A program made the position numbers and the translations under genes. From Flavobacteriales bacterium (lineage in GTDB: Bacteria > Bacteroidota > Bacteroidia > Flavobacteriales_E > Vicingaceae), in the NCBI GenBank assembly GCA_020635795.1, contig JACJZD010000005.1, positions 101,495-165,494 of the forward strand: 64,000 nt of DNA. Direction: 5' to 3'. This document shows, piece after piece, positions 23,228 to 32,299 of this stretch (the first letter of the stretch is position 1; every line of letters begins with the position of its first letter). The notes beneath the pieces were generated by a model that had not been told where the DNA came from, ran no database searches, and saw nothing but the letters and a program-made list of their open reading frames with translations.

Positions 23228-26083
23228 TTATTTAAAGGTATAAGCATAGCTAACTCCAAAGAATCTTCCTTCGGTAAACGATGAGAAAATTTCGTCGTTG
23301 GCTCTAAAGGAAGAATAAATTCGTTGACGTTTTTGGTTGAGTAAATTGTTTACATTAAAACTCACTTTATGTCTTTTTAATTCACCACCAAACGACTTGC
23401 TCGCCTTAAATGTTACATCATGGAAAGTGTTGTCGTAAATATCAGGTATCCTTCCAATACCAACTATTGCTAAACTTTTTCCTTGAACATTGTAACTCAC
23501 ATTAACATCCAACCCTTTATCGATGTTGGCATAACCAATAAATGTGTTGATTAAGTAAGGTGCTTGTCCTTGAAAAGCCCTAGTTTTTTCAACATTTTCA
23601 CCATCACGAGCTTCTAAAACTCTAAATTGGTATTCTACATCACTCATTTTTACTTGCGATTTTGCAAACGTAACATTACTACCTATCGAAACATTTTTAA
23701 GTCTAGTATGAATAAACTCTAGTCCTTTTTTAACCTCAAACTCAATACCTAAAACCGTAGCATTTTCTACATTTCTTGGAATAATATTATCAGCACTGGT
23801 TGCATTGTATGAAACAATTTCAATAGGATTTTTAAAATCTTTATAAAAACCACTTACCGAAACCAAATCGGATGAACCCATAAATTTCTCAAAACGTAAA
23901 TCGTAGTTGTTAACGTATGTCTGAACCAAATCTAAATTTCCAATAAAGGTTATTTGAGTAACCGCATCATAAATTTGGGCTCCAGATTTTTCTTTAAACG
24001 ATGGGCGAGCTAATGTTCTGCTGTAATTTGCCCTTATATTAAAATCTTTAAACAGGTTGTAAATTACACCAACCGAAGGTAAAAGGTCTGTTTTATCTAA
24101 CACCACTCTATCGTCGAACTTATCCAGTTTTGGGTCAACAACGGTTTGTTTTTCTCCTGTGTAACGCATTTCGGCTTTCTCTACTCTTGCACCGTAAATA
24201 ACTTTTAACGAACTATCTAATGGTAATTCATTCATTAAATAACCTGCAATTATGGTTTGACTAGCCTGATAAATGTTTGAAGAATCAACCTGACCAATGG
24301 CATAAATTCCATTTCCTGTTTTTGGAGAGTTTGCCGCACTAAACAAATAATCGTTGGTAAAAAGTTGATTAGGGTCTCCACTATATTCTTTTTTCCCAAT
24401 GTTTCTAAAGTTGTATTCTACCACATCAAACGAACGGTCTTTATAAATATAGTTTGCCCCTCCTTTCAAGGTACTTTTTAATCCCGACCACTGATTAAAA
24501 TCCCATTTAACATCAAGTTTAGCATTGATATTTATTTCTTCTAAATTTCTAAATATTCGATTAATTAAAGCGCCCTCACCTGTTGCTAGGGTGTATTTTC
24601 CATCAGGAGTAACACTAAAAATGGTTTGGCGTAAATCTGGTTCTTTGTTTAGTGCTAACGATGGGGAGATTGCTGTTTTAATTTCTAAATTTTTATTTAC
24701 TTGATGTTTTGAACTCAACAATACATTGGAAATACTTCGTTGGTTGTAGTATAAAATGGTTTTATCAAGAGTTACATAGTTGTCTGAAAATTCTGTGTTT
24801 TCTTGTAATAATCTTGTTGCTGTTTTAATTCCGTTTTGAGTATGAAACATGGTTAACGAATATTTAGCTTTTTCACGTTTTACAGAAAAACTAGCTAGTC
24901 CATTCCACATGGTTTCTTCTCTTCCAACAGCACCAGTATTAAGTTCTACGGGCTGTAATTTTGATATAGAGGTAGAATCGCTTTTTTGGAAGGTGTTGAA
25001 CTCAAAATCATCATAATAAGTATATCGCATACTATACCCCAAAGCCATTACATAACCATACGTAGTTTTTTCTCTTTCGTGTTGATTACCATAGCTGATA
25101 CTATAATTTTGATTTAAATAGCTATTGCCTTTAATAGTAGCCATTTCTTTATCAAACGATTTTGTAACAGCCTCTAAAACCGCATTGTTTTTTGGTGTTA
25201 TCAAAGGTCTTGGTATAACTTGTTTAGGATGTAATGGGTTTGATCTAGGTGCTGCTCCATCTGCCCATAAATCAGAAGTTACACCTTCATAAGTCAAGAA
25301 ATTTGACTTAAAGTGCATATCAGGATTGTAATTAAACGAAGCGCTCAATGCAAACATTTTGCTTTCTGGAAAGTCTTTAGTAACAATGTCAACCATACCA
25401 CCAGTAAAATCTCCAGGTAAATCAGGTGTAAAGGTTTTGTAAACCACAATATTGTCGATAATTTGTGTGGGGAAAATATCTACTTGTACAGAGTTTCTAT
25501 CTGGGTCTAACCCAGGAATGGTTATGCCATTTAAGATGGTTTTAGTATATCTATCTCCTAAGCCTCTAACATAAACATCTTTTCCACCTTGAATAGAAAC
25601 TCCTGTAACTCTTTTTAATGCTCCTGCTGCAGAATTATCGCCAGTTTTTGCAAAAGTTTGAGCCGAAATACCATCAACAAGGTTGACTGATTTTTGTTTT
25701 ATGGTTGATATTGCAGCTTCATTGTTTCTAATTTGTTTTGCTGTTAATTCAAAAGTTTCTCCAGTAATCGATTGGTCTTTCATTCGGATAGCAACAACAG
25801 TTACTCCTCCAGGTTTAACCACAACATCGCTAATTTTTTGAGTTGCAAACGATATGTAAGAAGAAATCAAGGTGTATGTTCCTGGTTCTACCGAAATGGA
25901 GTAATTTCCATCAAAATCAGTAATTCCTCCAATTGTTGTTCCTTCTATTACTACACTACAGCCAATAAGTGGCAACCCTGTTCCGTCTTCAATAATTGTT
26001 CCTCTAATTTTTCCTTTTTGTGCACTTACTCCAAGTGTTATCATTATCATTAATCCGGAAAAAATTGTCTTTTTTAAATTCAT
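23228..26083 (-). CDS. TonB-dependent outer-membrane receptor
   Basis: About 951 residues. Signal peptide (MNLKKTIFSGLMIMITLGVSA), a CarboxypepD_reg-like domain (about 25-105, IRGTIIEDGTGLPLIGCSVV), plug domain (about 125-240, SAAGALKRVTGVSIQGGKDVYVRGLGDRY in part) and a long beta barrel to the C-terminus (FFGVSYAYTFK). It moves a substrate across the outer membrane using TonB energy. The start is taken at 26083, where the signal peptide begins; the frame runs 16 codons further upstream. The beta-helix lipoprotein gene precedes it on the same strand and the PhoBR pair is divergent. No SusD-like partner is present. A phosphate-related substrate is inferred from context only. Confidence 0.92.
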   Translation of the reverse strand: MNLKKTIFSGLMIMITLGVSAQKGKIRGTIIEDGTGLPLIGCSVVIEGTTIGGITDFDGNYSISVEPGTYTLISSYISFATQKISDVVVKPGGVTVVAIRMKDQSITGETFELTAKQIRNNEAAISTIKQKSVNLVDGISAQTFAKTGDNSAAGALKRVTGVSIQGGKDVYVRGLGDRYTKTILNGITIPGLDPDRNSVQVDIFPTQIIDNIVVYKTFTPDLPGDFTGGMVDIVTKDFPESKMFALSASFNYNPDMHFKSNFLTYEGVTSDLWADGAAPRSNPLHPKQVIPRPLITPKNNAVLEAVTKSFDKEMATIKGNSYLNQNYSISYGNQHEREKTTYGYVMALGYSMRYTYYDDFEFNTFQKSDSTSISKLQPVELNTGAVGREETMWNGLASFSVKREKAKYSLTMFHTQNGIKTATRLLQENTEFSDNYVTLDKTILYYNQRSISNVLLSSKHQVNKNLEIKTAISPSLALNKEPDLRQTIFSVTPDGKYTLATGEGALINRIFRNLEEININAKLDVKWDFNQWSGLKSTLKGGANYIYKDRSFDVVEYNFRNIGKKEYSGDPNQLFTNDYLFSAANSPKTGNGIYAIGQVDSSNIYQASQTIIAGYLMNELPLDSSLKVIYGARVEKAEMRYTGEKQTVVDPKLDKFDDRVVLDKTDLLPSVGVIYNLFKDFNIRANYSRTLARPSFKEKSGAQIYDAVTQITFIGNLDLVQTYVNNYDLRFEKFMGSSDLVSVSGFYKDFKNPIEIVSYNATSADNIIPRNVENATVLGIEFEVKKGLEFIHTRLKNVSIGSNVTFAKSQVKMSDVEYQFRVLEARDGENVEKTRAFQGQAPYLINTFIGYANIDKGLDVNVSYNVQGKSLAIVGIGRIPDIYDNTFHDVTFKASKSFGGELKRHKVSFNVNNLLNQKRQRIYSSFRANDEIFSSFTEGRFFGVSYAYTFK

Positions 26084-26103
26084 GTTGTTTGTTTTTAAAA
26101 TAG

Positions 26104-26134
26104 AAATTGCCACAGCTAATTCCTGTGGCAATTT
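26104..26134 (-). terminator. 12-bp stem-loop just upstream of the TonB receptor start
   Basis: AAATTGCCACAG (26104-26115) and CTGTGGCAATTT (26123-26134) form a perfect 12-bp stem with a 7-base loop. In the minus direction only CTATTTT follows. It lies 21 bases before the receptor ATG. It may end or attenuate transcription from the lipoprotein gene, or shield the receptor ribosome-binding region. Confidence 0.6.
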
Positions 26135-26167
26135 TACGACCTTAAGATAGTCTGAATATTAGGCGAA

Positions 26168-26185
26168 TATTAACTAATTGTTAAT
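26168..26185 (-). promoter_or_regulatory. Pho-box-like repeat before the TonB receptor
   Basis: In gene sense ATTAACA-ATTA-GTTAATA, overlapping the last codons of the lipoprotein gene and 84 bases before the receptor start. This is one of the weaker matches. Confidence 0.35.
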
Positions 26186-27449
26186 TAGCCATACGAGCCA
26201 ATCCTGTTCTTCCAGCCAATGTCCATCCAACAAATTGTGAAGGATCAAATCCATTTGTTAAACCTGTATTAACCGTATTGTTATTTAAAAAATTGGTAGC
26301 ATCAGCACCTGGTTGGTCGCTACCGAAAACACCTGTTAATGATGATAGGTTAAATGTGTTACCAGTTATTATTAACGGATAAGCACCCGCACCAGAATAA
26401 TTTGCATAAGCTTCAGAGCCATTTACCGAAACTTTAGCTCCTGCCATAAAGTTGGTGAAATAAACATTTTGTAATGTCCCTTGAGCATTTGATTTAAACA
26501 CGGCAAACTTTGCATCATTACTTGGATGTCCCACCACATAAGCTTTATTAACAGTAAACACTCCTGCGTTATTTGCTGAGCCTTCTGGACCATCAATTTC
26601 AAACGCATCACCATCTTGGTTTTCTCCAATAATTGCCATCACATTGGTTATTGTTCCTGAATATGCTTGATCAATATCGTAACAATCGTCATCAATTTTT
26701 ACCACTATAGCATGATTAAGATTTACTGTTCCACCAAAAAATTCAATGCCATCATCTAAGTTTGCGTAAATTTCTATGTGGTCAATAGTAGTTCCGCTAC
26801 CTACTCCACCAAGTGTTAATCCATTAATTTCGTTATTAGAACCTATAATAACTCCGCTATGTCTAATCGAAACATATTGTAATTCTCCCGAGTTATCTGT
26901 AGCATCAGAACCACCGTAGGTTGTACCAACAGTTCCCGCTGGAATACCTTCAATTTCAGCAGTAGTTCCAGAGCTTGGAGAAATTGGAGCATCTCCCAAA
27001 ATAATAACACCTCCCCACAAACCTTTATTTGCAATGGTTAAGTTTGGACTAGTAATTTGTCCTGGTAAAATTTGGTCGTCAGTTGATGTAAAAATAATTG
27101 GCTCTGCAACAGTTCCTGTTGCATGAATTTTAGCTCCAACACCAATAATTAATGCCGAAGCACTTGCGTCAGAACCTGGCTTTGCTTTAATTACTGTTCC
27201 CGCTTGTATGGTTAATTCTTTACCTGGCTCCACAATAACTCTACCATCTAATACTATTATTCTATCTTTTGTCCAAATGGTATTTGTTGTTATGTTTCCT
27301 GATACGGTCAACGTTGGGAAAGAAGCATCAGGAGTGTTTTCAACCGGTACATCTATCGGGTCAGGAGTTTTTTCTTTAGAGCAAGAAGTGAAGAAAGTAG
27401 TTGCACCTATCAATAATATCGATGCAAGTAATACATTTTTTGTTTTCAT
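26181..27449 (-). CDS. Beta-helix surface lipoprotein
   Basis: About 422 residues. MKTKNVLLASILLIGATTFFTSC is a lipoprotein signal peptide, followed by an acidic linker. The body is a right-handed beta-helix with recurring short strands (DGRVIVEPGKELTIQAGTVI, IHATGTVAEPIIFTST, GTTIDHIEIYANLDDGIEFF). The start is placed at the ATG at 27449; the longer frame begins eight codons earlier. It precedes the TonB receptor on the same strand, and the two probably act together at the outer membrane. A Pho-box-like repeat lies about 100 bases upstream. The ligand is unknown. Confidence 0.8.
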   Translation of the reverse strand: MKTKNVLLASILLIGATTFFTSCSKEKTPDPIDVPVENTPDASFPTLTVSGNITTNTIWTKDRIIVLDGRVIVEPGKELTIQAGTVIKAKPGSDASASALIIGVGAKIHATGTVAEPIIFTSTDDQILPGQITSPNLTIANKGLWGGVIILGDAPISPSSGTTAEIEGIPAGTVGTTYGGSDATDNSGELQYVSIRHSGVIIGSNNEINGLTLGGVGSGTTIDHIEIYANLDDGIEFFGGTVNLNHAIVVKIDDDCYDIDQAYSGTITNVMAIIGENQDGDAFEIDGPEGSANNAGVFTVNKAYVVGHPSNDAKFAVFKSNAQGTLQNVYFTNFMAGAKVSVNGSEAYANYSGAGAYPLIITGNTFNLSSLTGVFGSDQPGADATNFLNNNTVNTGLTNGFDPSQFVGWTLAGRTGLARMAN

Positions 27450-27548
27450 TTTATTTGTTTTAGTTATTATCACATTTATTTTCGATGCAAAATAACGGCA
27501 AGCAAATTATCTGAACTTAACCCTAATTTTATTGTTGTTTTATGATGC

Positions 27549-27566
27549 TGTTAACAGAATGTTACC
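27549..27566 (-). promoter_or_regulatory. Pho-box-like repeat before the beta-helix lipoprotein gene
   Basis: In gene sense GGTAACA-TTCT-GTTAACA, an 11-bp period, 100 bases before the ATG. CAAAATAA at 27488-27495 (TTATTTTG in sense) is a possible -7 element. Confidence 0.5.
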
Positions 27567-27625
27567 AGATGAATCTAAAAAGCCTATTTTTATTGTTTAA
27601 AGCTCTTTTTATAATGCACCTACAA

Positions 27626-27643
27626 TTTAATGTTTACTTAACA
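27626..27643 (+). promoter_or_regulatory. Pho-box-like repeat and promoter of the phoB-like gene
   Basis: TTTAATG-TTTA-CTTAACA, followed after exactly 20 bases by TAACTTCG (27664-27671), one base off TAnnTTTG. The ATG is 25 bases further on. This arrangement suits positive autoregulation. Confidence 0.5.
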
Positions 27644-27695
27644 CGTGAAATAAATTTAGGGCGTAACTTCGTAGAAACAAACAAGTAATCTGATT

Positions 27696-28361
27696 ATGGA
27701 AAAAATACTTTTGGTTGATGATGAAAGTGATATACTAGAATTCGTTAGTTATAACTTAACTAAAGAAGGTTTTCAGGTGTTAACTTGCAGCAATGGCAAG
27801 GAAGCTATTAAAATTGCTCAACAAGAAAACCCTGATTTAATTATTTTAGATGTAATGATGCCAGAAATGGATGGCATAGAAACCTGTCATGAATTAAGAA
27901 GTATAGACAAATTAAAAGATACCCTTATTATATTTTTAAGTGCACGTGGCGAGGATTATTCCCAAGTTGCAGGATTTGATGCTGGTGCTGATGATTATGT
28001 TTCTAAACCAATAAAACCAAGGCTTTTAGTAAGTAGGGTAAAAGCTATTTTAAGAAGAAAAGGAGGGAAAGCGGAGGAAGAAGAAGTACATGGTAACATT
28101 AAAATTAACCGTGAAAAATATTTAGTCTATAAAGAAAATGAAGAATTCTCTCTTCCAAAAAAAGAATTTGAACTGCTCGCCTTATTGTTTTCAAAACCAG
28201 GAAAAGTATTTACTCGAGAGGTTATTCTTGAAACGGTTTGGGGCGGAGAAGTTATTGTTGGCGACAGAACCATAGATGTTCATATTCGTAAATTACGCGA
28301 AAAATTGGGCGATGAGTTAATCAAAACCATTAAAGGTGTTGGTTATAAGTTTGAAATCTAA
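27696..28361 (+). CDS. phoB: PhoB-like response regulator
   Basis: 221 residues. The receiver domain (1-118) has all catalytic residues: Asp8-Asp9, phospho-acceptor Asp52 in LIILDVMMPEMDG, Ser/Ala of LSAR and Lys in VSKP. The winged-helix domain (about 125-221) has the recognition helix RTIDVHIRKLREKLG, very close to that of E. coli PhoB. It is followed after 32 bases by its kinase gene. The Pho assignment is an inference. It rests on this helix and on PhoB-box-like repeats at phosphate-transport genes in the same window. Other OmpR-type roles remain possible. Confidence 0.85.
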   Translation: MEKILLVDDESDILEFVSYNLTKEGFQVLTCSNGKEAIKIAQQENPDLIILDVMMPEMDGIETCHELRSIDKLKDTLIIFLSARGEDYSQVAGFDAGADDYVSKPIKPRLLVSRVKAILRRKGGKAEEEEVHGNIKINREKYLVYKENEEFSLPKKEFELLALLFSKPGKVFTREVILETVWGGEVIVGDRTIDVHIRKLREKLGDELIKTIKGVGYKFEI

Positions 28362-28393
28362 TTAGATAACTATTTTCTAATTAAGTTTGTAGC

Positions 28394-29443
28394 ATGAACA
28401 ATCTAACCCCAAAAGGTATTGCTCTCAGAATATCATTATTTGTAGCTACTACAGTAACTATCATTGTATTTTTTGCTGAATATTTCTCCGAGTCTATTCA
28501 CTTTTTAACCCTATTTCTTGTTTTCGTATCATCACTTATCATTTCCTATTTTGGTTTTTTAATGGCTATCGAAAAGTTTATTTACAAAAAAATTAAACTT
28601 ATTTATCGTACCATTCACAACCTAAAACTAAAAAAAGAAACTGCTTTATCTGATTTTAGCCTAGATAAAGATATTATCAGCCAAGTTCGTGAAGAGGTAA
28701 TTGATTGGGATAAAAAAAACCAACTGGAAATAGAGCGTTTAAAAGAAATGGAATCGTACCGTCGAGAATTTGTTGGGAACGTTTCGCACGAATTAAAAAC
28801 CCCTATTTTTAGTATTCAAGGCTACCTACTTACTCTTTTAGAGGGTGGTATTTATGATGAAAAAATCAATGTCGATTACTTAACACGTGCCAACAAAAGT
28901 GTTGACAGAATGATTGCTTTGGTTGAAGATTTAGATGTAATCAGTAAATTAGAATCAGGCAATTTGGCCATGAATTTTACAAAAATTAACATATTGGATT
29001 TAACCAAAGAAGTGATTTCATCGTTGGAGTTTAAAGCTCAAGAAAAAAACATTAAAACAACCATAGAAAACAGCCTTAACAAACCTATTTGGGTGATGGC
29101 TGATGAAGAAAAGATTAGTCAGGTTTTAACCAATTTATTAGTAAACGCTATTAAATATGGTAAAGAAAATGGCGAAGTAAAAATCAAATTTTTTGACCTA
29201 GACGAAAATATTTTGATTGAAGTAGAAGATGATGGACAAGGGATTGAAGAAAAACACCACAAACGATTGTTTGAACGCTTTTATAGAACAGATCGAGGTA
29301 GGGCAAGAGATTCGGGTGGAACAGGTTTAGGGTTGGCTATTGTTAAACATATCATTGAAGCCCATAACCAAACCATTAATATAAGAAGCACTGTTGATGT
29401 TGGGTCAACATTTTCTTTTACACTCAAGAAAGCAAAACAATAA
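28394..29443 (+). CDS. phoR: PhoR-like sensor histidine kinase
   Basis: 349 residues. Two membrane helices (about 10-30 and 37-58) with almost no periplasmic loop, a short linker, HisKA with the phosphorylated His132 in FVGNVSHELKTP, and a HATPase domain with N (NLLVNAIKYG), G1 (DDGQGI), F (RLFERFYRT) and G2 (GGTGLGLAIV) boxes. The lack of a periplasmic sensor domain fits PhoR-type kinases that read transporter state. No PAS domain is seen between membrane and HisKA, unlike E. coli PhoR. It is in an operon with the phoB-like gene. Confidence 0.88.
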   Translation: MNNLTPKGIALRISLFVATTVTIIVFFAEYFSESIHFLTLFLVFVSSLIISYFGFLMAIEKFIYKKIKLIYRTIHNLKLKKETALSDFSLDKDIISQVREEVIDWDKKNQLEIERLKEMESYRREFVGNVSHELKTPIFSIQGYLLTLLEGGIYDEKINVDYLTRANKSVDRMIALVEDLDVISKLESGNLAMNFTKINILDLTKEVISSLEFKAQEKNIKTTIENSLNKPIWVMADEEKISQVLTNLLVNAIKYGKENGEVKIKFFDLDENILIEVEDDGQGIEEKHHKRLFERFYRTDRGRARDSGGTGLGLAIVKHIIEAHNQTINIRSTVDVGSTFSFTLKKAKQ

Positions 29444-29460
29444 ACCAAGTATTTTTTGGC

Positions 29461-29468
29461 TATATTTG
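29461..29468 (+). promoter_or_regulatory. -7 element of the membrane PAS protein gene
   Basis: TATATTTG is a perfect TAnnTTTG match in the 62-base gap after the PhoR-like gene, so the next gene can be transcribed independently. Confidence 0.5.
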
Positions 29469-29505
29469 ATTATATAAGTTTTTAGTTTTTACTTAGTACA
29501 TTTAC

Positions 29506-30408
29506 TTGAATCTAAATATTTTTAATAGTGGCGATAAAAGTTCTTTTGCAAAAAAAAGCAGAAGTATGGCTAAATTCTTAGCCATTGGAGCAGGCTCTCT
29601 AGCTATCGTATTTAGTTTATTTATATGGTTCTACTTTTCGTCTTCTATTTCCATTCGTGCTATATCCATTTTTTTACCCATAACTTATTTTATTGTTTAC
29701 TTACTAAGTTTTACTAAACGTACTAATCAACAGCTATATAAAATCATTTTTTACAACTTTATTTTAACCTCCTATTGTCTATTATATATTGCTTATCAAT
29801 TTGATTTTAATAGTGAATATGTTATTATAATGTTGGTAATTTATAACATTACCTTAATTGCTTTACCAACTCCAAAACAGGTGCTGCTTTATTTTGGATT
29901 AGTGTTTATCCCTTTAGAAGTTTTGTTATTATTCTCTTCTATTTCTATTGGGTTTGCATTATTAATTACTGTTTTCTTTGGATACGCTTTTGCTTTGAGT
30001 TATTTTATTTCACTCCAAAAAAAGAAGCTTAATAAAAGAAGTCATCAAAATGGAGAAATTCTAAAGACCTTAGCAAATAACACAAAAGGGGCAATTTTTT
30101 TAGTCGATTATTTTTCTAAAGAAATCTGGGATGCTAACGAAAAATCGAAAGATATTTTTGGATTAACTGATATTGATGAATTGCTCAATAAACAATACTA
30201 TACCATATTTTCTGATGAAAATTATACTCGTTTAAATAAAAATGAAATAAGTCAGCATATTTCAGCACTTGGTCATTTTCAATCGGAGGTTTTATTAAAA
30301 AAATTAGATGGTACTGAATTTATGGGTGATGTTATGATCTCTCCATTTAAAGCTGCTAAAAACAACTATTATTTAATTCAAATCCACTCCCTATCAGCAA
30401 AAAAATAA
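29506..30408 (+). CDS. Membrane PAS-domain protein without output domain
   Basis: About 300 residues from TTG at 29506; an ATG at 29566 (residue 21) is the alternative start and removes only a polar leader. Residues 24-175 contain about six membrane helices. Residues about 190-300 form a cytoplasmic PAS domain (TKGAIFLVDYFSKEIWDANE, LLKKLDGTEFMGDVMIS). No kinase, cyclase, phosphatase or DNA-binding domain follows. It could be a sensory partner that signals by protein contact, perhaps with the adjacent kinase, which lacks a sensor domain. That link is inferred from position only. Confidence 0.75.
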   Translation: MNLNIFNSGDKSSFAKKSRSMAKFLAIGAGSLAIVFSLFIWFYFSSSISIRAISIFLPITYFIVYLLSFTKRTNQQLYKIIFYNFILTSYCLLYIAYQFDFNSEYVIIMLVIYNITLIALPTPKQVLLYFGLVFIPLEVLLLFSSISIGFALLITVFFGYAFALSYFISLQKKKLNKRSHQNGEILKTLANNTKGAIFLVDYFSKEIWDANEKSKDIFGLTDIDELLNKQYYTIFSDENYTRLNKNEISQHISALGHFQSEVLLKKLDGTEFMGDVMISPFKAAKNNYYLIQIHSLSAKK

Positions 30409-30468
30409 AGAAGAACCAATATCTATTGATATTGACTGTTTTAAATTTATTTTAATAATCAGTAATCC

Positions 30469-30476
30469 TATATTTG
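30469..30476 (+). promoter_or_regulatory. -7 element very close to the GT2 start codon
   Basis: TATATTTG is a perfect TAnnTTTG match ending four bases before the ATG at 30481. If used, the mRNA would begin at or within the first codons, implying a leaderless message or a downstream start. Confidence 0.4.
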
Positions 30477-30480
30477 TATC

Positions 30481-31242
30481 ATGCAAATCCAATTATCAGT
30501 GGTCATTATCACATTTAATGAAGAAAAAAACATTAAACGATGTTTAAACTCTGTTAAGAATGTTGCAGATGAAATTGTTGTGATTGATTCATTTTCAACC
30601 GACCAAACAAAGGAGATTTGCTTAAAACATGGAGTAACATTCATTGAAAAAGAATGGGAGGGTTATTCTGGCTCTAAAAACTTTGGCAACCAAAAAGCAA
30701 GTTACAACTGGATATTGTCTTTAGATGCCGATGAAGCACTTTCGGAAAAACTGATTCAATCCATTATAAGTTTTAAAAACAACCCAATAGGTTCGTGTGG
30801 TAAATTTAATCGATTAACCAACTATTGTGGAAGCTGGATTAAACATGGGGGCTGGTATCCCGATGCAAAAATTAGAATATTTGATAAAACCTTAGCAAAA
30901 TGGGATGGGTCAATACACGAAGAATTGGTTTTTTCAACTCCTACAGCTGTTAATTATTTAAGTGGCGATTGTTTACACTATAGTTACTATAGCCTCGAAC
31001 AACATTATGCTCAAGCTGAAAAATTTACTAGCATTGCTGCACAAGATTTGTTTGAAAAAGGTAAAAAGCTTTCTTTTATCAAACTTTATTTTAGCCCTAT
31101 CATAAAATTTTTGCGTGATTATATTTTCAAATTAGGGTTTCTTGATGGAGCAGCAGGATTTACAGTTGCAAGAATTTCTGCTTATGCCACCTATTTAAAG
31201 TACGCCAAACTAAAAAAATTACACTCAACACATGGAGTATAA
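30481..31242 (+). CDS. Glycosyltransferase family 2 (LPS core type)
   Basis: 253 residues with a GT-A fold. The nucleotide-sugar site is VVIITFNEEKNIKRCL..DEIVVIDSFSTDQT, the metal-binding DxD is LDADE, and the acceptor region contains WIKHGGWYPDAKIRIF. It resembles WaaE/KdtX-like enzymes that add a sugar to the lipopolysaccharide inner core. Its 3' end overlaps the next gene (GT9) by 11 bases, so the two are co-expressed. Confidence 0.9.
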   Translation: MQIQLSVVIITFNEEKNIKRCLNSVKNVADEIVVIDSFSTDQTKEICLKHGVTFIEKEWEGYSGSKNFGNQKASYNWILSLDADEALSEKLIQSIISFKNNPIGSCGKFNRLTNYCGSWIKHGGWYPDAKIRIFDKTLAKWDGSIHEELVFSTPTAVNYLSGDCLHYSYYSLEQHYAQAEKFTSIAAQDLFEKGKKLSFIKLYFSPIIKFLRDYIFKLGFLDGAAGFTVARISAYATYLKYAKLKKLHSTHGV

Positions 31243-32224
31243 AACCATAATGATAAGCCGAACCGATAGTATTGGCGATGTGGTGCTTACATTGCCAATG
31301 GCTGGTGTAATAAAAAAGTTTTATCCCAACTCAAAAATTATTTTTTTAGGAAAAACGTACACTAAACCTGTTGTAGCATTAAGTGAACACATTGATGAAT
31401 TTATAAATTGGGACGAATTACAAAAAACATCAAATCCAGTTGATGAATTGAAAAAGTTTAATGCTGATGTTTTTATTCATGTCTTTCCAAATAAAGAAAT
31501 AGCCAAAATGGTAAAAGCTGCAAACATTCCGCTACGAATTGGAACATTTGGAAGGCTACACCATATACTTACTTGTAATAAAAAAATACTTTTTACACGT
31601 AAAAAATCCGATTTACACGAAAGTCAACTTAATTTAAAACTCTTATCTCCTTTGGGTATAACTCAACACGTTGAGTTAGATGAATTAGCCACTTTTTACG
31701 GTTTTTCTAAATTACCAACACTTCAAGCTGAATTAAAAAATAGCATTGACAGTAATCGAAAGAACATTATTCTTCATCCAAAATCGAAAGGAAGTGCTAA
31801 AGAATGGGGCTTAGACAACTATTTACAATTAGCCGAGTTATTACCAAAAGACCAATTTAAAGTGTTTATTTCAGGGACAGAAGAAGAGGGTAAACTAATT
31901 GGCAACACTTTTAAGTTTGACGAAAATATTGTTTCGCTTATCGGTAAATTAAGCTTAACTGATTTTATAGCTTTTATTGCAAACACAGATGGATTAGTTG
32001 CTGCAAGCACAGGTCCATTGCATATTGCTGCAGCTTTAAATAAAAAAGCAATTGGTTTATATTCGCCAAAACGACCCATTCATCCTGGAAGATGGAAACC
32101 TGTCGGGCAACATGCTCAAGCCGTGGTTTTTGAGCCAACTTGCGAAAAATGTTCGAAAGGATTGGATTGTGATTGCATCAGTAAAATTGAGCCAAAAACC
32201 GTTATAAAATTGCTTTCAAAATAA
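31232..32224 (+). CDS. Glycosyltransferase family 9 (heptosyltransferase type)
   Basis: 330 residues with a GT-B fold. The N-terminus ISRTDSIGDVVLTLPMAGVIKKFYP is the family signature. The C-terminal donor site includes HPKSKGSAKEWGLDNY and ASTGPLHIAAAL. It transfers heptose or a related sugar in lipopolysaccharide core assembly. A Cys-rich tail (CEKCSKGLDCDC) is unusual and might bind metal. It overlaps the GT2 gene by 11 bases. Confidence 0.92.
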   Translation: MEYKTIMISRTDSIGDVVLTLPMAGVIKKFYPNSKIIFLGKTYTKPVVALSEHIDEFINWDELQKTSNPVDELKKFNADVFIHVFPNKEIAKMVKAANIPLRIGTFGRLHHILTCNKKILFTRKKSDLHESQLNLKLLSPLGITQHVELDELATFYGFSKLPTLQAELKNSIDSNRKNIILHPKSKGSAKEWGLDNYLQLAELLPKDQFKVFISGTEEEGKLIGNTFKFDENIVSLIGKLSLTDFIAFIANTDGLVAASTGPLHIAAALNKKAIGLYSPKRPIHPGRWKPVGQHAQAVVFEPTCEKCSKGLDCDCISKIEPKTVIKLLSK

Positions 32225-32299
32225 TCAGTAATTTTTCTTTCATTCAGTATTCAATAATTTCCGAACTTTATAAGTTATATTAGTACCAAGTGTTTATAA

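Noticed and set aside
27634..27653. CACGTG-containing sequence upstream of phoB as a third parS
   Set aside because: Only the right half (CACGTGAAA) matches; the left half fails. It fits better as part of the Pho-box-like repeat.
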